Shown one piece after another: positions 15,512 to 25,637 of a stretch of DNA of 64,000 nucleotides. The notes under the pieces are model-generated. The model was not told the DNA's origin. It saw nothing but the letters and a program-made list of their open reading frames with translations, and searched no databases. The stretch covers positions 989,407 to 1,053,406 of the forward strand of contig CANLWY010000001.1 in assembly GCA_947494995.1 (NCBI GenBank), in the 5' to 3' direction. Source of the DNA: an uncultured Campylobacterales bacterium (GTDB lineage Bacteria; Campylobacterota; Campylobacteria; Campylobacterales; Arcobacteraceae). Every line of letters begins with the position of its first letter. Within the stretch, counting starts at the first letter, position 1. The position numbers and the translations under genes are program-made.

Positions 15512-16693
15512 TTACTCCAACATACTTAATGCTTTTTTTAGGGCCTCTATTAGTTTATTTATATCCTCATAATCATTATAAAATGCAATGGATACTCTAA
15601 TAGTACCTTTTATTCCAAGTTGTTTCATAATAGGTTGTGCACAATGATGACCTACTCTTAGAGCAATATTCATTTTGTCTACTAAAATTCCAATATCATC
15701 ATGTGAAATATTTTTAAAATTAAAACTTCTACTTCCTGTAGTATCTTTAATATCATTGTAGAAGAGAATATTTGGAAGTTTTCTAAGTTCTTCATCAAGA
15801 TATTTAAATACATCTTTTTCAATAGTTTCAATATTTTTATATCCAATATGGGATATAAATTTTAAAGCTTCACCAAATCCAATAACTCCAGCAATATTTT
15901 GAGTTCCAGCTTCAAATTTATAAGGAGAATCAAGCAAGGTTGAGTGATTAAAATCAACCTCATGTATAGTTGCTCCTCCTGTTTGATAAGGTTCAAGTTT
16001 TTCTAAAAACTCTTTTTTTATATATATTGCCCCAACTCCTGTTGGGCCAAAGGTTTTATGTGCTGATATTGCAAAAAAGTCCACATCTAAATCTTGAACA
16101 TCTATACTCATATGAGCTAAACTTTGTGCTCCATCTACCATAACAACCGCTTCATATTTATGGGCAAGAGATATAATTCTTTTTATATTATGAATCTTGC
16201 CAAAGGCATTTGATATATGTGTTATTGATACAAAAGAGTTAGGGGTGTTTTTTAAAATTTTTTCAAAATCTTTAAAGTCAAAGTCTAAGTTTTCATTGCA
16301 TTTTACAACTTCTAAACCTTTTCCTAAACTTCTTCCTTGCATATGCCAAGGCACAATATTTGAGTGGTGTTCTAAACTTGAGATAATAACTGTTTCAAAG
16401 TTTTTAGCGTAAGCTGATGCAATAAAATTTATAGACTCTGTCACACCTTTTGTAAATGTTATCTCTTCATTAAATTCAGCATTTATAAACTCACGTAATA
16501 TTTTTCTTGTGTCTTCAAATCTTTTAGTAGCTTCATTTGCATGCCCAAAAGAACTTCTATGGGTGTTTGCACAATAGTTTTCATAATAAGCTAATTGTGA
16601 ATTAATTACATCTAATGGTTTTTGCGTTGTAGCAGCATTATCTAAATAGATTGTTTCGTTATCAATAAAATAAGGAAAATCTTTTTTAAACAT
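15512..16693 (-). CDS. sufS: SufS cysteine desulfurase
   Basis: Type II PLP-dependent cysteine desulfurase, 393 aa from the ATG at 16693, chosen because AAGGAG lies 7 nt upstream; the longer frame from 16720 adds nine residues without a ribosome site. Visible motifs are YLDNAATTQKP at the N-terminus, THISNAFG, VDGAQSLAH, SAHKTFGPTGVG (PLP lysine) and RVGHHCAQP (catalytic Cys near 361, in the conserved loop). It overlaps the sufD stop by 8 nt, so the two genes are translationally coupled. It donates sulfur to SufE. Confidence 0.95.
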   Translation of the reverse strand: MFKKDFPYFIDNETIYLDNAATTQKPLDVINSQLAYYENYCANTHRSSFGHANEATKRFEDTRKILREFINAEFNEEITFTKGVTESINFIASAYAKNFETVIISSLEHHSNIVPWHMQGRSLGKGLEVVKCNENLDFDFKDFEKILKNTPNSFVSITHISNAFGKIHNIKRIISLAHKYEAVVMVDGAQSLAHMSIDVQDLDVDFFAISAHKTFGPTGVGAIYIKKEFLEKLEPYQTGGATIHEVDFNHSTLLDSPYKFEAGTQNIAGVIGFGEALKFISHIGYKNIETIEKDVFKYLDEELRKLPNILFYNDIKDTTGSRSFNFKNISHDDIGILVDKMNIALRVGHHCAQPIMKQLGIKGTIRVSIAFYNDYEDINKLIEALKKALSMLE

Positions 16694-17522
16694 AATCACT
16701 CCTTTTAAAACTTTGTACAAACTCTTTTATCTTTGAATTTTGTATATTATCGTAAACTTCATTCTCAAAAGCTTTTAGTAACATTTCTTTTGCTTTATAA
16801 CTAGGAATTCCACGAGCTTGTAAATAAAGTAATTGTTCCTCATTTAAGCTACCTGTTGTAGCTCCATGTGCAGCTTCTAATTCATCAACATTTATTTCTA
16901 AATGAGGTCTTGCAAATATCACAGCATCTTCACTTAATAGTAGGGTATCTGAGTTTTGAAGTACTTTTGAAAAGTTTGCTTTTTCTTCTACTACAGACTT
17001 TGCTTCGAATATTGCCTTTGATGAATTATTTAATGAGTGTTTATAATTAATGTTACTAAAACAATTTGCTGCTATATGTTTAGTCAAAAAGTTTGAAGAT
17101 GATTTAGTATTTTCATATAGCTTCACTAAACCATTAATTATTAGATTTGCATTTTCCTTATCTAAGTTAGAGGTAAAACTATTTTGGTTTTCTCCTAAAC
17201 CTAATTCTAAATTAGTCATATGAATATTTGCTTTTTCTTTTAATATTAATTCATAGTCAAGTTTTAGAACTGATTCTTTAGAAATATCTTGAAGTTTTAG
17301 ATACTCTAAAGAAGCATTGTCTCCTATGAATACTTCTCTTTTATAGTTAGAATTTTCATTTTTACCTATAAAGACTTCTATAAGAGAAGCTTTTATATTT
17401 TTTTCGATTTTAATTCTAAATTTATTTTGTTTAATCTTTGTTAGATTGTTAATTATAATTATAGGTTCATCACTATTTTTGTTTATAAAAATTTCTTCAT
17501 TTTTAGGGTTAATTAATTTCAT
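16686..17522 (-). CDS. sufD: SufD scaffold subunit (short form)
   Basis: 278 aa versus about 420 in E. coli, missing much of the N-terminal region, but the C-terminal beta-helix core is present. ARPHLEINVDELEAAHGATTG contains the conserved histidine needed for iron binding at the SufB-SufD interface, and the DEEQ/GIPSYKAKEMLLKAF ending is typical. It overlaps sufC by 14 nt. It is shorter than usual and divergent, which is common in this phylum. Confidence 0.9.
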   Translation of the reverse strand: MKLINPKNEEIFINKNSDEPIIIINNLTKIKQNKFRIKIEKNIKASLIEVFIGKNENSNYKREVFIGDNASLEYLKLQDISKESVLKLDYELILKEKANIHMTNLELGLGENQNSFTSNLDKENANLIINGLVKLYENTKSSSNFLTKHIAANCFSNINYKHSLNNSSKAIFEAKSVVEEKANFSKVLQNSDTLLLSEDAVIFARPHLEINVDELEAAHGATTGSLNEEQLLYLQARGIPSYKAKEMLLKAFENEVYDNIQNSKIKEFVQSFKRSDYV

Positions 17523-18267
17523 CTTTAATTCCTATCGCTTCATAGCCTTTACTATCAAGTTCTAAAGCTAGGTTATAATCTCCAGTTTTAACAATTTTAC
17601 CATGGTGAAGTATATGTACAAAGTCTGGTCTTATTTGATAAAGTAGTTTGTCATAATGTGTAATCATTAAAAGTGATTTTGATTTATCTTTTAATAAATC
17701 ATTTACTACATTTGCTACAATTTTGACTGCATCAACATCAAGTCCTGAATCTATTTCATCAAGCATTATTAAATCAGGATTTAAAAGTAAAAGTTGAATA
17801 AGTTCATTTCTTTTTTTCTCACCACCAGAAAAACCATCATTTAAATCTCTTTGAAGAAGTTTTCTATCAATATCAAATTTTGCAAGTTCATTTTTTGTAA
17901 GTTTTAAAAAATCCATTGCATCTAGCTCTTCTTTCCCTTCATATTTTCTTTTTTCATTAACCGCTGTTTTTAGAAAGTAGCTATTGTTTACTCCTGGAAC
18001 TTCAATAGGATTTTGAAAACTCATAAAAATACCTTCATTTGCTCTTTCATTTACATCAAGTTTTAAGAGGTCTTTCCCTTTATACTCTATTTCTCCACTG
18101 CTTACTTCACAATCATAGTGAGCACTCAAGGTTTTTACAAGTGTTGATTTTCCTGCCCCATTTTGTCCCATTAATACATGGACTTCACCAGGGTTTATCT
18201 CTAAATCTAAACCTTTTAAAATCTCTTTCTCATCTATATTAACTTTTAGATTTTTTACTTTTAACAT
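17509..18267 (-). CDS. sufC: SufC ATPase of the SufBCD complex
   Basis: 252-aa soluble ABC ATPase. Walker A GQNGAGKST near 35-43, signature FSGGEKKR, Walker B LIMLDEIDSGLD and switch histidine ITHYDK are all present. It drives conformational change in SufBD during cluster assembly. It lies between sufB (11 nt gap) and sufD (14 nt overlap), in the standard BCDS order. Confidence 0.96.
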   Translation of the reverse strand: MLKVKNLKVNIDEKEILKGLDLEINPGEVHVLMGQNGAGKSTLVKTLSAHYDCEVSSGEIEYKGKDLLKLDVNERANEGIFMSFQNPIEVPGVNNSYFLKTAVNEKRKYEGKEELDAMDFLKLTKNELAKFDIDRKLLQRDLNDGFSGGEKKRNELIQLLLLNPDLIMLDEIDSGLDVDAVKIVANVVNDLLKDKSKSLLMITHYDKLLYQIRPDFVHILHHGKIVKTGDYNLALELDSKGYEAIGIKDEIN

Positions 18268-18278
18268 AATTATTCCTT

Positions 18279-19715
18279 TTAACCAACACTTCCTTCAAGT
18301 GAAATATTTAGAAGCTCTTTTGCTTCAGCCGCGAACTCCATAGGAAGTTCTTTTAATACCTCTTTACAAAAACCATTTACAATCATTGCAATTGCATCTT
18401 CTTCATCAATACCTCTTTGCTCGAGATAAAATAGTTGTTCATCTGATATTTTTGAAGTTGTTGCCTCATGTTCTATATGTGCTGTGGCATTTTTTATCTC
18501 ATGGTATGGAAAAGTATGTGCTTTACAATGTTTACCAATGAGTAATGAATCACATTCGGAAATATTTCTAGCATTTTTAGCTTTTTTCCCAACTCTAACT
18601 AGTCCTCTATATGCGTTTACACCATGCATTGCAGAGATACCTTTTGAAATAATTGTGGATTTTGTATTTTCTCCTATATGAATCATTTTTGTTCCAGTAT
18701 CTGCTTGCTGAGCATGACTTGAAATTGCTACTGAGTAAAACTCACCAACAGAATTTTTTCCTTTTAGTATGCAAGAAGGATATTTCCATGTAATAACAGA
18801 ACCAGTTTCTACTTGAGTCCAAGATATTTTAGAGTTATCCCCTTGACATACCCCTCTTTTTGTAACAAAATTTAAAATTCCACCTTTTCCTTTATCATCA
18901 CCTGGATACCAGTTTTGAATAGTTGAATATTTTATTTGTGCATTATCAAGTGCAACTAATTCAACTACTGCTGCATGAAGTTGTCTTTCATCTCTTTGTG
19001 GTGCAGAACATCCTTCGTTATATGAAACGTAAGAGCCTTCATCACAAATAATTAGTGTCCTTTCAAATTGTCCAGTATTTAAAGCATTTATTCTAAAGTA
19101 TGTTGAAAGTTCCATTGGACATCTAGTATCTGGTGGGATATATACAAAAGAACCATCTGTAAATACAGCAGAGTTTAAAGCTGCAAAATAGTTATCTCCC
19201 ATACTTACAACTGAAGCTAAATATTTTTTTAAAAGTTCAGGATGGTTTTGTGATGCTTCAGAGATAGAGCAAAATATAATGCCAAGTTTTTCTAATTCAT
19301 CTTGAAAAGTTGTTTTTACTGATACAGAATCAAATACTGCATCAACTGCAACACCTGCTAACATTTTCTGTTCTTCAAGTGGAATACCTAGTTTTTCGTA
19401 GGTTTTTAAAATTTCAGGATCAACTTCATCTAATGAATCTAAAGCTTTTTTTGGTGCTGAAAAATACGATATATCTTGATAGTCTATTTTAGGATATTTT
19501 AAATTTGCCCAGTTAGGTTCATCCATTTTAAGCCATCTCTTGTAAGCTTTTAGTCTAAAATCCAATAACCAGTGAGGTTCATTTTTCTTTTTTGAAATGG
19601 CTTTAATAACATCTTCGTTTAAACCAACTGGAAATGTATCACTTTCAACAAGTGTTTCAAAACCTAGTTTATATTCACTATTTAAAAGCTCTTTTATCTG
19701 TTCATTACCGCTCAT
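18279..19715 (-). CDS. sufB: SufB scaffold subunit
   Basis: 478 aa, close to the usual 470-495. The protein builds the nascent Fe-S cluster with SufC and Suf[17 protein letters not shown] near the C-terminus contains the cysteine used in sulfur transfer, and [19 protein letters not shown] is a family hallmark. First gene of the operon; AAAGGAGAT precedes its ATG. No IscR/SufR-type regulator gene is adjacent. The 160-nt upstream gap to 19879 must hold its promoter. Confidence 0.96.
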   Translation of the reverse strand: MSGNEQIKELLNSEYKLGFETLVESDTFPVGLNEDVIKAISKKKNEPHWLLDFRLKAYKRWLKMDEPNWANLKYPKIDYQDISYFSAPKKALDSLDEVDPEILKTYEKLGIPLEEQKMLAGVAVDAVFDSVSVKTTFQDELEKLGIIFCSISEASQNHPELLKKYLASVVSMGDNYFAALNSAVFTDGSFVYIPPDTRCPMELSTYFRINALNTGQFERTLIICDEGSYVSYNEGCSAPQRDERQLHAAVVELVALDNAQIKYSTIQNWYPGDDKGKGGILNFVTKRGVCQGDNSKISWTQVETGSVITWKYPSCILKGKNSVGEFYSVAISSHAQQADTGTKMIHIGENTKSTIISKGISAMHGVNAYRGLVRVGKKAKNARNISECDSLLIGKHCKAHTFPYHEIKNATAHIEHEATTSKISDEQLFYLEQRGIDEEDAIAMIVNGFCKEVLKELPMEFAAEAKELLNISLEGSVG

Positions 19716-19938
19716 AACGATCTCCTTTTAAATAGGACTAAAATAGTCTTATTTGTAAAACTAATTTATCATATGTTCATTAAAAATAAATTTAAAGAAA
19801 GAACTAATTTAGTAAATTTAAGATAAATTATGTTTAAAGATACAAATATTTTAATTTAAAAATTATATAAAAAAACTTTTGAAGAGTATTTATTTTAGTT
19901 ATTGTAGAATAAAAAATCTAACTACAAAAGGTTTTAAG

Positions 19939-20799
19939 ATGCTATATAAAATTTTAATCTTATGCTTTTTAACTGTTTTTACTCTATTTGGAAATGAAAA
20001 AGTTATAATAAACTATCCTTTAACAACAAAGAAAATAGAGCGTGATGCTTATCAAGTTTCAGTAGTGAAATTTCTTTTAGAAAAAGCAAATGTTAATTAT
20101 GAAATAAGACCATCAAAAAAAATATATTCTCAAGCAAGAGCGATGAAAGAGTTAAAAAAAGGTGAAGAGTTAAATCTTTTTTGGATGGGAACTTCTCCAC
20201 AGTTAGAAGAAGAATTAATACCTATAAGATTTCCTTTATATAGGGGACTTGTTGGTCATAGAGTTTTTATCATTAATAAAAATGATCAGGCTTTATTTAA
20301 TGGTGTCAAAACACTTAATCATCTTCAAAAGCTAAAAGGAGCTCAAGGAATAGGTTGGAGTGATATTGCAATTTTAGAGGCTTCAGGTTTACATCAATAT
20401 GTAGTAAAGTATGAAAATATTTTTAATATGATTAATAATGGTGGAAGAGTTGCTTATTTTTCAAGAAGTATAAACGAAGCGTATTCTGAAATTTTATTAA
20501 GAGAAAAAGAGCTGACTAATTTAGCTGTTGAAAAAAATATAACATTGGTTTATCCTTTTGCAATGTTTTTATTTGTAAGTCCAAAAGATAAAAAGTTAGC
20601 AAAAATTTTAAATGATAGTTTTAAAAAAGCTTATTTGGATGGAAGTTTTAAAAAGTTTTTTTATAATCATCCAATCATCAAAGAGTCACTTGATATATCA
20701 AACTTAGATAAACGTATAAGGATTGAAATACCTAACCCTTTCTTAACAACAAAAACTTCTAAAATAGATAAAAAGTATTGGCATAGAAAGTTTAAATAA
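19939..20799 (+). CDS. Periplasmic solute-binding-like protein
   Basis: 286 aa from the ATG at 19939, chosen because a cleavable signal peptide (MLYKILILCFLTVFTLFGNEK) and AAAGG start there; the frame from 19879 adds 20 residues before the signal. The body has the bacterial extracellular solute-binding (family 3-like) layout of two alpha/beta lobes, although the sequence is divergent. Its stop overlaps the start of the sensor kinase gene (TAATG), and the kinase also carries a binding-protein domain, so the product probably senses or delivers a ligand for that kinase and not for an ABC importer. Confidence 0.75.
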   Translation: MLYKILILCFLTVFTLFGNEKVIINYPLTTKKIERDAYQVSVVKFLLEKANVNYEIRPSKKIYSQARAMKELKKGEELNLFWMGTSPQLEEELIPIRFPLYRGLVGHRVFIINKNDQALFNGVKTLNHLQKLKGAQGIGWSDIAILEASGLHQYVVKYENIFNMINNGGRVAYFSRSINEAYSEILLREKELTNLAVEKNITLVYPFAMFLFVSPKDKKLAKILNDSFKKAYLDGSFKKFFYNHPIIKESLDISNLDKRIRIEIPNPFLTTKTSKIDKKYWHRKFK

Positions 20800-22790
20800 T
20801 GATATATATCAGGATTATCTTTTTTTTATTTATTATTAATGTCTGTTCTTATGCTTCCAACAAAGATGCTCAAAAGCTTGCAAGTTATATTGCAAATTCT
20901 CACTTCCATCTTGATATAGATACTGTTAAGAAAATTTCAACAACTTTTTTGAATGATAACCTATTAGTTAAAGGTTTTGTAATTGAAGAAGATAATGAAA
21001 TAACTCTTATCGGATATAGAAAAAATAGTGAAATAGTGTATAGTCAAGATTTCCCAGATGGGTATGAAAAATTAAAAAAGAACTCTTCTAAAATAATCTA
21101 TGAAAATTCTTATGTTGGGGATTTAACACTTTTTTATGTTGAAACTCTTGAACAAGTAGTAGGTGATATATTATCAATAGAAGAGAAAAACTACTTAAAA
21201 AATAAACAACAAATTACAATGTGTGTTGATCCTAACTGGATGCCTTATGAAAAAATTGAAAATGGTAAATATATTGGCATAGGATCAGATTATATAAAAT
21301 TGTTTGAAAAAAGGCTAAATGTAAAATTTAAGCTTATTGAAACTAAAAATTGGACAGAGAGTAAAATCAAAGCAAGATTAAGAGAGTGTGAAGTTTTACC
21401 ATTAAGTAATACTAGTGAAAAAAGAAGGCAGTTTATGCATGTAACAAAGCCTTATTTTATACAACCACTTGTTTTAGCAACTACAGTTGAACGTAAATTT
21501 ATTACAAATATTGAAGAGTTAAAGGGTAGGAAGATAGGTATTACAAAAGGTTATTCTATAATTGATAAATTAAAAGAAAAATACCCTTTTTTAGATATTA
21601 TTGAGACAAAGAACTTAGAAAATGGACTAAATAAAGTAAAAGATGGGCAATTGTTTGGACAAATTGATGCCATATCTACTCTTAATTATTATGTACAAAA
21701 TGAGTTTTCAAATAATTTAAAAATCTCAAGTAAGTTAGATGAAAAATATGAGTTAGGAATTGCTTCAAACAAAGATAATCAAATTTTACATAATATCTTT
21801 TCAAAGTTGATTAGAACAATAAGTAAAGAAGAACACAATACAATTTATAATGATTGGAATAAAAAAGCTAGAGTTATAGAGAAAACGGACTATACTGTAT
21901 TCTTTCAACTTTTAAGTCTTTTTATTCTGGTATTGGCATTTATTTCATTTCTAAACTATAAACTTAAAAAATTGGTTTCAGAAAAAACAAAAGAGTTGAA
22001 GTTATTAAATGATAATTTAGAACAAAGAGTATCTCTAGAAGTAGCAAAAAATAGACAAAATGAAATAAGTTTAATGGAACAAGCAAAAATGGCTGCATTA
22101 GGTGAAATGATAGGAAATATAGCTCATCAGTGGAGACAACCATTATCTGCAATATCATCAAGTGCTAGTAGTATGGGGATTCAGAATAGTTTGGATAGTT
22201 TAGATAAAGAGACTATAGATAAATACAGTAAATCTATAAATGAAAAAGCACAATATTTATCCAGGACTATAGATGATTTTAGAAGTTTTATTGAAGGTAG
22301 TAGAAGTAAAAAACTTTTTAATTTAAATGATTCTGTTAATTCATTTTTAATCTTAGTAGAGAGTTCAATAAATAGATATAATATTGATGTAAAGATTAAT
22401 ATTTCAAAAGATATAGAAATTAGAAGTTTAAAAAATGAACTAAATCAATGTTTCTTGAATTTTTTTAATAACTCAAAAGATGCATTGGTAGAAAAAAATA
22501 TTCACCCTAAATTGATATTTATAGATTCAAAAGTAGAGGATAAGCTATTAACCATTGAGTTTTATGATAATGCTATGGGTATAGATAATAAGATTATAAA
22601 AAAGGTTTTTGAACCTTATTTTACTACAAAACATCAATCCCAAGGAACAGGATTAGGTCTAAATATGACCTATAGACTAATTCAAGAGGGAATGAATGGA
22701 AAAATTTTTGTTTACAATAAAACTTTTGTATATAAAAATAAATCTTATTTAGGTGCTTGTTTTAAAATTGTTTTAGATATAGATAATTAA
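20799..22790 (+). CDS. Sensor histidine kinase with periplasmic binding-protein domain
   Basis: 663 aa. Signal or first TM at 1-19; an uncharacterised region to about 130; an SBP_bac_3 domain at about 135-352 (CVDPNWMPYE motif); TM at about 365-387; coiled coil; HisKA with phospho-acceptor His443 in GNIAHQWRQPL; HATPase_c at about 550-660 (N box FFNNSKDAL, G boxes DNAMGI and GTGLGL). No response regulator gene is next to it. It should autophosphorylate in response to a periplasmic small ligand, probably together with the upstream binding protein. Confidence 0.9.
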   Translation: MIYIRIIFFLFIINVCSYASNKDAQKLASYIANSHFHLDIDTVKKISTTFLNDNLLVKGFVIEEDNEITLIGYRKNSEIVYSQDFPDGYEKLKKNSSKIIYENSYVGDLTLFYVETLEQVVGDILSIEEKNYLKNKQQITMCVDPNWMPYEKIENGKYIGIGSDYIKLFEKRLNVKFKLIETKNWTESKIKARLRECEVLPLSNTSEKRRQFMHVTKPYFIQPLVLATTVERKFITNIEELKGRKIGITKGYSIIDKLKEKYPFLDIIETKNLENGLNKVKDGQLFGQIDAISTLNYYVQNEFSNNLKISSKLDEKYELGIASNKDNQILHNIFSKLIRTISKEEHNTIYNDWNKKARVIEKTDYTVFFQLLSLFILVLAFISFLNYKLKKLVSEKTKELKLLNDNLEQRVSLEVAKNRQNEISLMEQAKMAALGEMIGNIAHQWRQPLSAISSSASSMGIQNSLDSLDKETIDKYSKSINEKAQYLSRTIDDFRSFIEGSRSKKLFNLNDSVNSFLILVESSINRYNIDVKINISKDIEIRSLKNELNQCFLNFFNNSKDALVEKNIHPKLIFIDSKVEDKLLTIEFYDNAMGIDNKIIKKVFEPYFTTKHQSQGTGLGLNMTYRLIQEGMNGKIFVYNKTFVYKNKSYLGACFKIVLDIDN

Positions 22791-22869
22791 TATTTGAATA
22801 TAAATTTTTAGTAACCCCAAATTTTAAATTTATCTAGTTATAATAGATTTCTAAAAAGAAAGGAAGAGT

Positions 22870-23886
22870 TTGGAAGAAGTAAGAATAAAGAAGTATTTTT
22901 TCTATTTTGCAAGTTTAATTGTAATAATTGCTGGAATAAAAGCAGCAAGTGAAGTTGTTGTAATACTTTTTTTAGCTATTTTTATTGCTTCTATTATTTC
23001 AAGAGCTATAAAGTTTTTAGAAAAGCAACATATTCCAAAATTTATTTCATATCTTTTTGTAATTGGTGGATTTATAGTCGTTTTTCTTCTTTTATCTTAT
23101 ATTGTAAATATTTCATTAAAAGACTTTTTATCAAATCTACCCCAATATCAAAAACAACTTCAAGGTCTAATAGTAAAAGGAATCTCTTTACTTCAAACAT
23201 ATGGTTATGAAGTAGATAATGGAACAGTTTTAGAAGCTCTAAATCTAAACTCATTTTTTGGTATAACTACGAACCTAATAGGAAGTATAGGAACTTTTCT
23301 TTCAAAATTCTTATTAATAATCATTGGAATCGCTTTTATCTTAGCTGAGTCTACATCTTTTAAAAAGAAGTTGAATATTATCTTTGGTAAAAATACTCAA
23401 AAAATTGAACATTTTAATCTTTTTTCATCAAATATTCAAAAATACTTTTCAGTTAAAACAGCAACAAGTTTTTTTACAGGATTTCTTGTAGCAGTTATGT
23501 TAATCTATTTTGATATAGATTATCCTATTTTGTGGGGAGTTATAGCTATGCTTTTTAACTTTGTTCCTGTAGTAGGTTCAATAATAGCAGCGATTCCAGC
23601 TATTCTTCTATCTCTTGTAAGTGCTGATTTAAATACTACTATAATTTTAACAGTTTTATATGTAGTTATAAATATCTCAATTAGTAATATAATTGAACCA
23701 AAGTTTATGGGAAAAGAGTTAGGTCTTTCACCTTTAGTTATCTTTTTCTCACTGATCTTCTGGGGATGGGTTTTAGGAATAGTTGGAATGTTCCTAGCTG
23801 TTCCAATTACAATGACATTAAAAATTGCATTTGATTCAAGTACTGAAACAAAATGGCTCTCTATTTTGATGTCAAATACTAAATAA
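22870..23886 (+). CDS. AI-2E family transporter (PerM-like)
   Basis: 338-aa membrane protein with about eight helices and the family arrangement: two N-terminal helices, an amphipathic stretch, then the conserved GVIAMLFNFVPVVGSIIAAIPAILLS-type region and a PKFMGKELGLSPLVIFFSLIFWGW motif. The family exports autoinducer-2 or acts as a Na+/H+ antiporter. A TTG start at 22870 fits an AGGAAGAG Shine-Dalgarno. It is convergent with the amino-acid permease gene and ends in a shared terminator. Confidence 0.9.
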   Translation: MEEVRIKKYFFYFASLIVIIAGIKAASEVVVILFLAIFIASIISRAIKFLEKQHIPKFISYLFVIGGFIVVFLLLSYIVNISLKDFLSNLPQYQKQLQGLIVKGISLLQTYGYEVDNGTVLEALNLNSFFGITTNLIGSIGTFLSKFLLIIIGIAFILAESTSFKKKLNIIFGKNTQKIEHFNLFSSNIQKYFSVKTATSFFTGFLVAVMLIYFDIDYPILWGVIAMLFNFVPVVGSIIAAIPAILLSLVSADLNTTIILTVLYVVINISISNIIEPKFMGKELGLSPLVIFFSLIFWGWVLGIVGMFLAVPITMTLKIAFDSSTETKWLSILMSNTK

Positions 23887-23907
23887 AGAGTAAATACTCT
23901 TTATTTA
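23880..23907. terminator. Bidirectional terminator between convergent genes
   Basis: Perfect 13-bp inverted repeat TAAATAAAGAGTA (23880-23892)/TACTCTTTATTTA (23895-23907) with a 2-nt loop. It overlaps the last codons of both convergent genes. Confidence 0.8.
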
Positions 23908-24692
23908 TGTATATTAGCTTCTAATCTATTTGTATAGTATGAAATAGGGTAGGTTAGTATTAAATATCCAATAGCAAGAGGAATATAACTTTCAAGCGTT
24001 GAATAAGTGTAGGCATTTACCTCTTGGGCATTCATAGTAAATTCACTTATTGAAATGATTGATAAAAGGGAAGAGTCTTTTATGATACTTGCAAACTGTC
24101 CAGTTAGAGCTGGTAGCATTCTTCTAAAAGCTTGTGGAAAAACTACATATCTATACATCTGATAGTTTGTCATTCCTAGACTTATTGCTGTTTCATACTG
24201 CTCAAAGTCTACTGATTCTATAGCTCCTCTTATTATTTCACATACATAAGCACCTGCAAAAAGTGCAAGGATAACAGTTCCAACTATATATCTATTTTCA
24301 AAGCCTAAGTTATTTGCAAAGACGTAGAAAAATATTAAAATTTGTACTAAAAGAGGAGTTCCTCTTATAAGTTCTATATAAAACCGTGAGAAAAATCTTA
24401 GAATTAAAAACTTTGAGTTTTGTGCATAGGCAAAAAACAAACCTATAACAAAGCTTAGAATTAGAGCAAAAAAGGATATAACGATAGTCATAATGAAACC
24501 ATCTAAAAACTTTTGTCTATATTCGTAAACACTCTCCCAGTTAAAGTTATAAGATACATTTTTAAACATAAAGTAAAATGTAACTATTACTAAAGCAATT
24601 AGTAAAACTAGGTTAAAAAAATAAACCCCTTTAGATAAAGGTTTTCTTTTTTTTAATCCTAGTTCATGAATAAATAGGTCTTTAAATTTGAT
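23901..24692 (-). CDS. Polar amino-acid ABC transporter permease
   Basis: Permease of the His/Glu/Gln/Arg family with the EAA loop (EIIRGAIESVD...QYETAISLGM, GMTNYQMYRYVVFPQA). The first ATG is at 24569 (222 aa). The frame is open for 41 codons further, adding a basic segment and a membrane helix like those of longer relatives, without any ATG, GTG or TTG. An AGGA 7 nt before an ATC at 24692 suggests a non-canonical start there, directly after the stop of the binding-protein gene. The ATG-start 222-aa product is the conservative alternative. No ATPase gene is adjacent. Confidence 0.72.
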   Translation of the reverse strand: MKFKDLFIHELGLKKRKPLSKGVYFFNLVLLIALVIVTFYFMFKNVSYNFNWESVYEYRQKFLDGFIMTIVISFFALILSFVIGLFFAYAQNSKFLILRFFSRFYIELIRGTPLLVQILIFFYVFANNLGFENRYIVGTVILALFAGAYVCEIIRGAIESVDFEQYETAISLGMTNYQMYRYVVFPQAFRRMLPALTGQFASIIKDSSLLSIISISEFTMNAQEVNAYTYSTLESYIPLAIGYLILTYPISYYTNRLEANIHK

Positions 24693-24701
24693 AAGAAAAT
24701 C

Positions 24702-25514
24702 CTAGAAGAAAAATGGAATACCTAACTTATCAAAAGTCTTTTTTGCATCAGTTAAGTATTTATTTGCAAAGGTATCAAATGTACCATCAGCTTTTGCTTT
24801 TTCGATAAATGCATTTACATCAGCTTTTAGAGGGTCATTTTGTCTTAATGCAACTCCCCAGAATTCAAAATCTTTTTGAAAAGATTGAAGTAATGGAATT
24901 GTTGTATCCATATTTTTTGCATAGTTTTTATAAATAGTCAATTGGTCATAAATAAATCCATCAGCTTTTCCTTGAACAACCTCAAGTACACAAGTAGCTT
25001 CTTTATCAAATACTAAAATTTCTGCATTTTTTAGATTGTCTTTTGCATAGATATGTCCAGTTGAACCTTTTTTTACTGCAACTTTTTTACCTTCTGCATT
25101 TAAATCATTGATTGATTGTACTCCTGAATTTTTACCTGCTAAGACTGCCAAAGAAGATTGTGCATAAGGAATAGAAAAATCAATAGATTTTTTTCTCTCT
25201 TCTGTGATAGTCATTGAAGAGATGATTAAGTCAACTTTTCCAGTTTTAAGCGAAGGAATAAGTCCATCCCAAGCAATATTTTCAATAACAACTTCTCTTC
25301 CTAAGTGAGCACCTAAAGCTTTCGCAAAATCAACTGAAACTCCAGAAGGTGTTCCATCTTTTTCACTCATTTCAAATGGTGGATATGCTAATTCCATACC
25401 AACTTTTAATACTTTTTTCTCAGGCGTTGCTTTTGTCTCTTGTTCCTTCTCACCACATCCTACTAAAAAAAGAGCAAGTAGTGAAGAAAACATTACTAGA
25501 AGAAGTTTTTTCAT
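24702..25514 (-). CDS. Amino-acid-binding lipoprotein (SBP family 3)
   Basis: 270 aa with a lipoprotein signal peptide (lipobox LVGC, acylated Cys20), so it is anchored in the membrane facing the periplasm. The body is a clear SBP_bac_3 protein: LKVGMELAYPPFEM and DLIISSMTITEERKKSIDFS motifs are typical for glutamine, histidine or arginine binding. It would deliver a polar amino acid to the permease encoded directly downstream. Substrate is not decided. Confidence 0.9.
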   Translation of the reverse strand: MKKLLLVMFSSLLALFLVGCGEKEQETKATPEKKVLKVGMELAYPPFEMSEKDGTPSGVSVDFAKALGAHLGREVVIENIAWDGLIPSLKTGKVDLIISSMTITEERKKSIDFSIPYAQSSLAVLAGKNSGVQSINDLNAEGKKVAVKKGSTGHIYAKDNLKNAEILVFDKEATCVLEVVQGKADGFIYDQLTIYKNYAKNMDTTIPLLQSFQKDFEFWGVALRQNDPLKADVNAFIEKAKADGTFDTFANKYLTDAKKTFDKLGIPFFF

Positions 25515-25637
25515 AATTATTACCTTTATAAAATTTCACAACATCTTATAATAAACTTATTGTAAAGCTTGTTAAGTAGCAGTATGTTAAGTCTGTTTTT
25601 GTCATAATTATTTAATTTTTAAAGAAAAGAGAGAATT

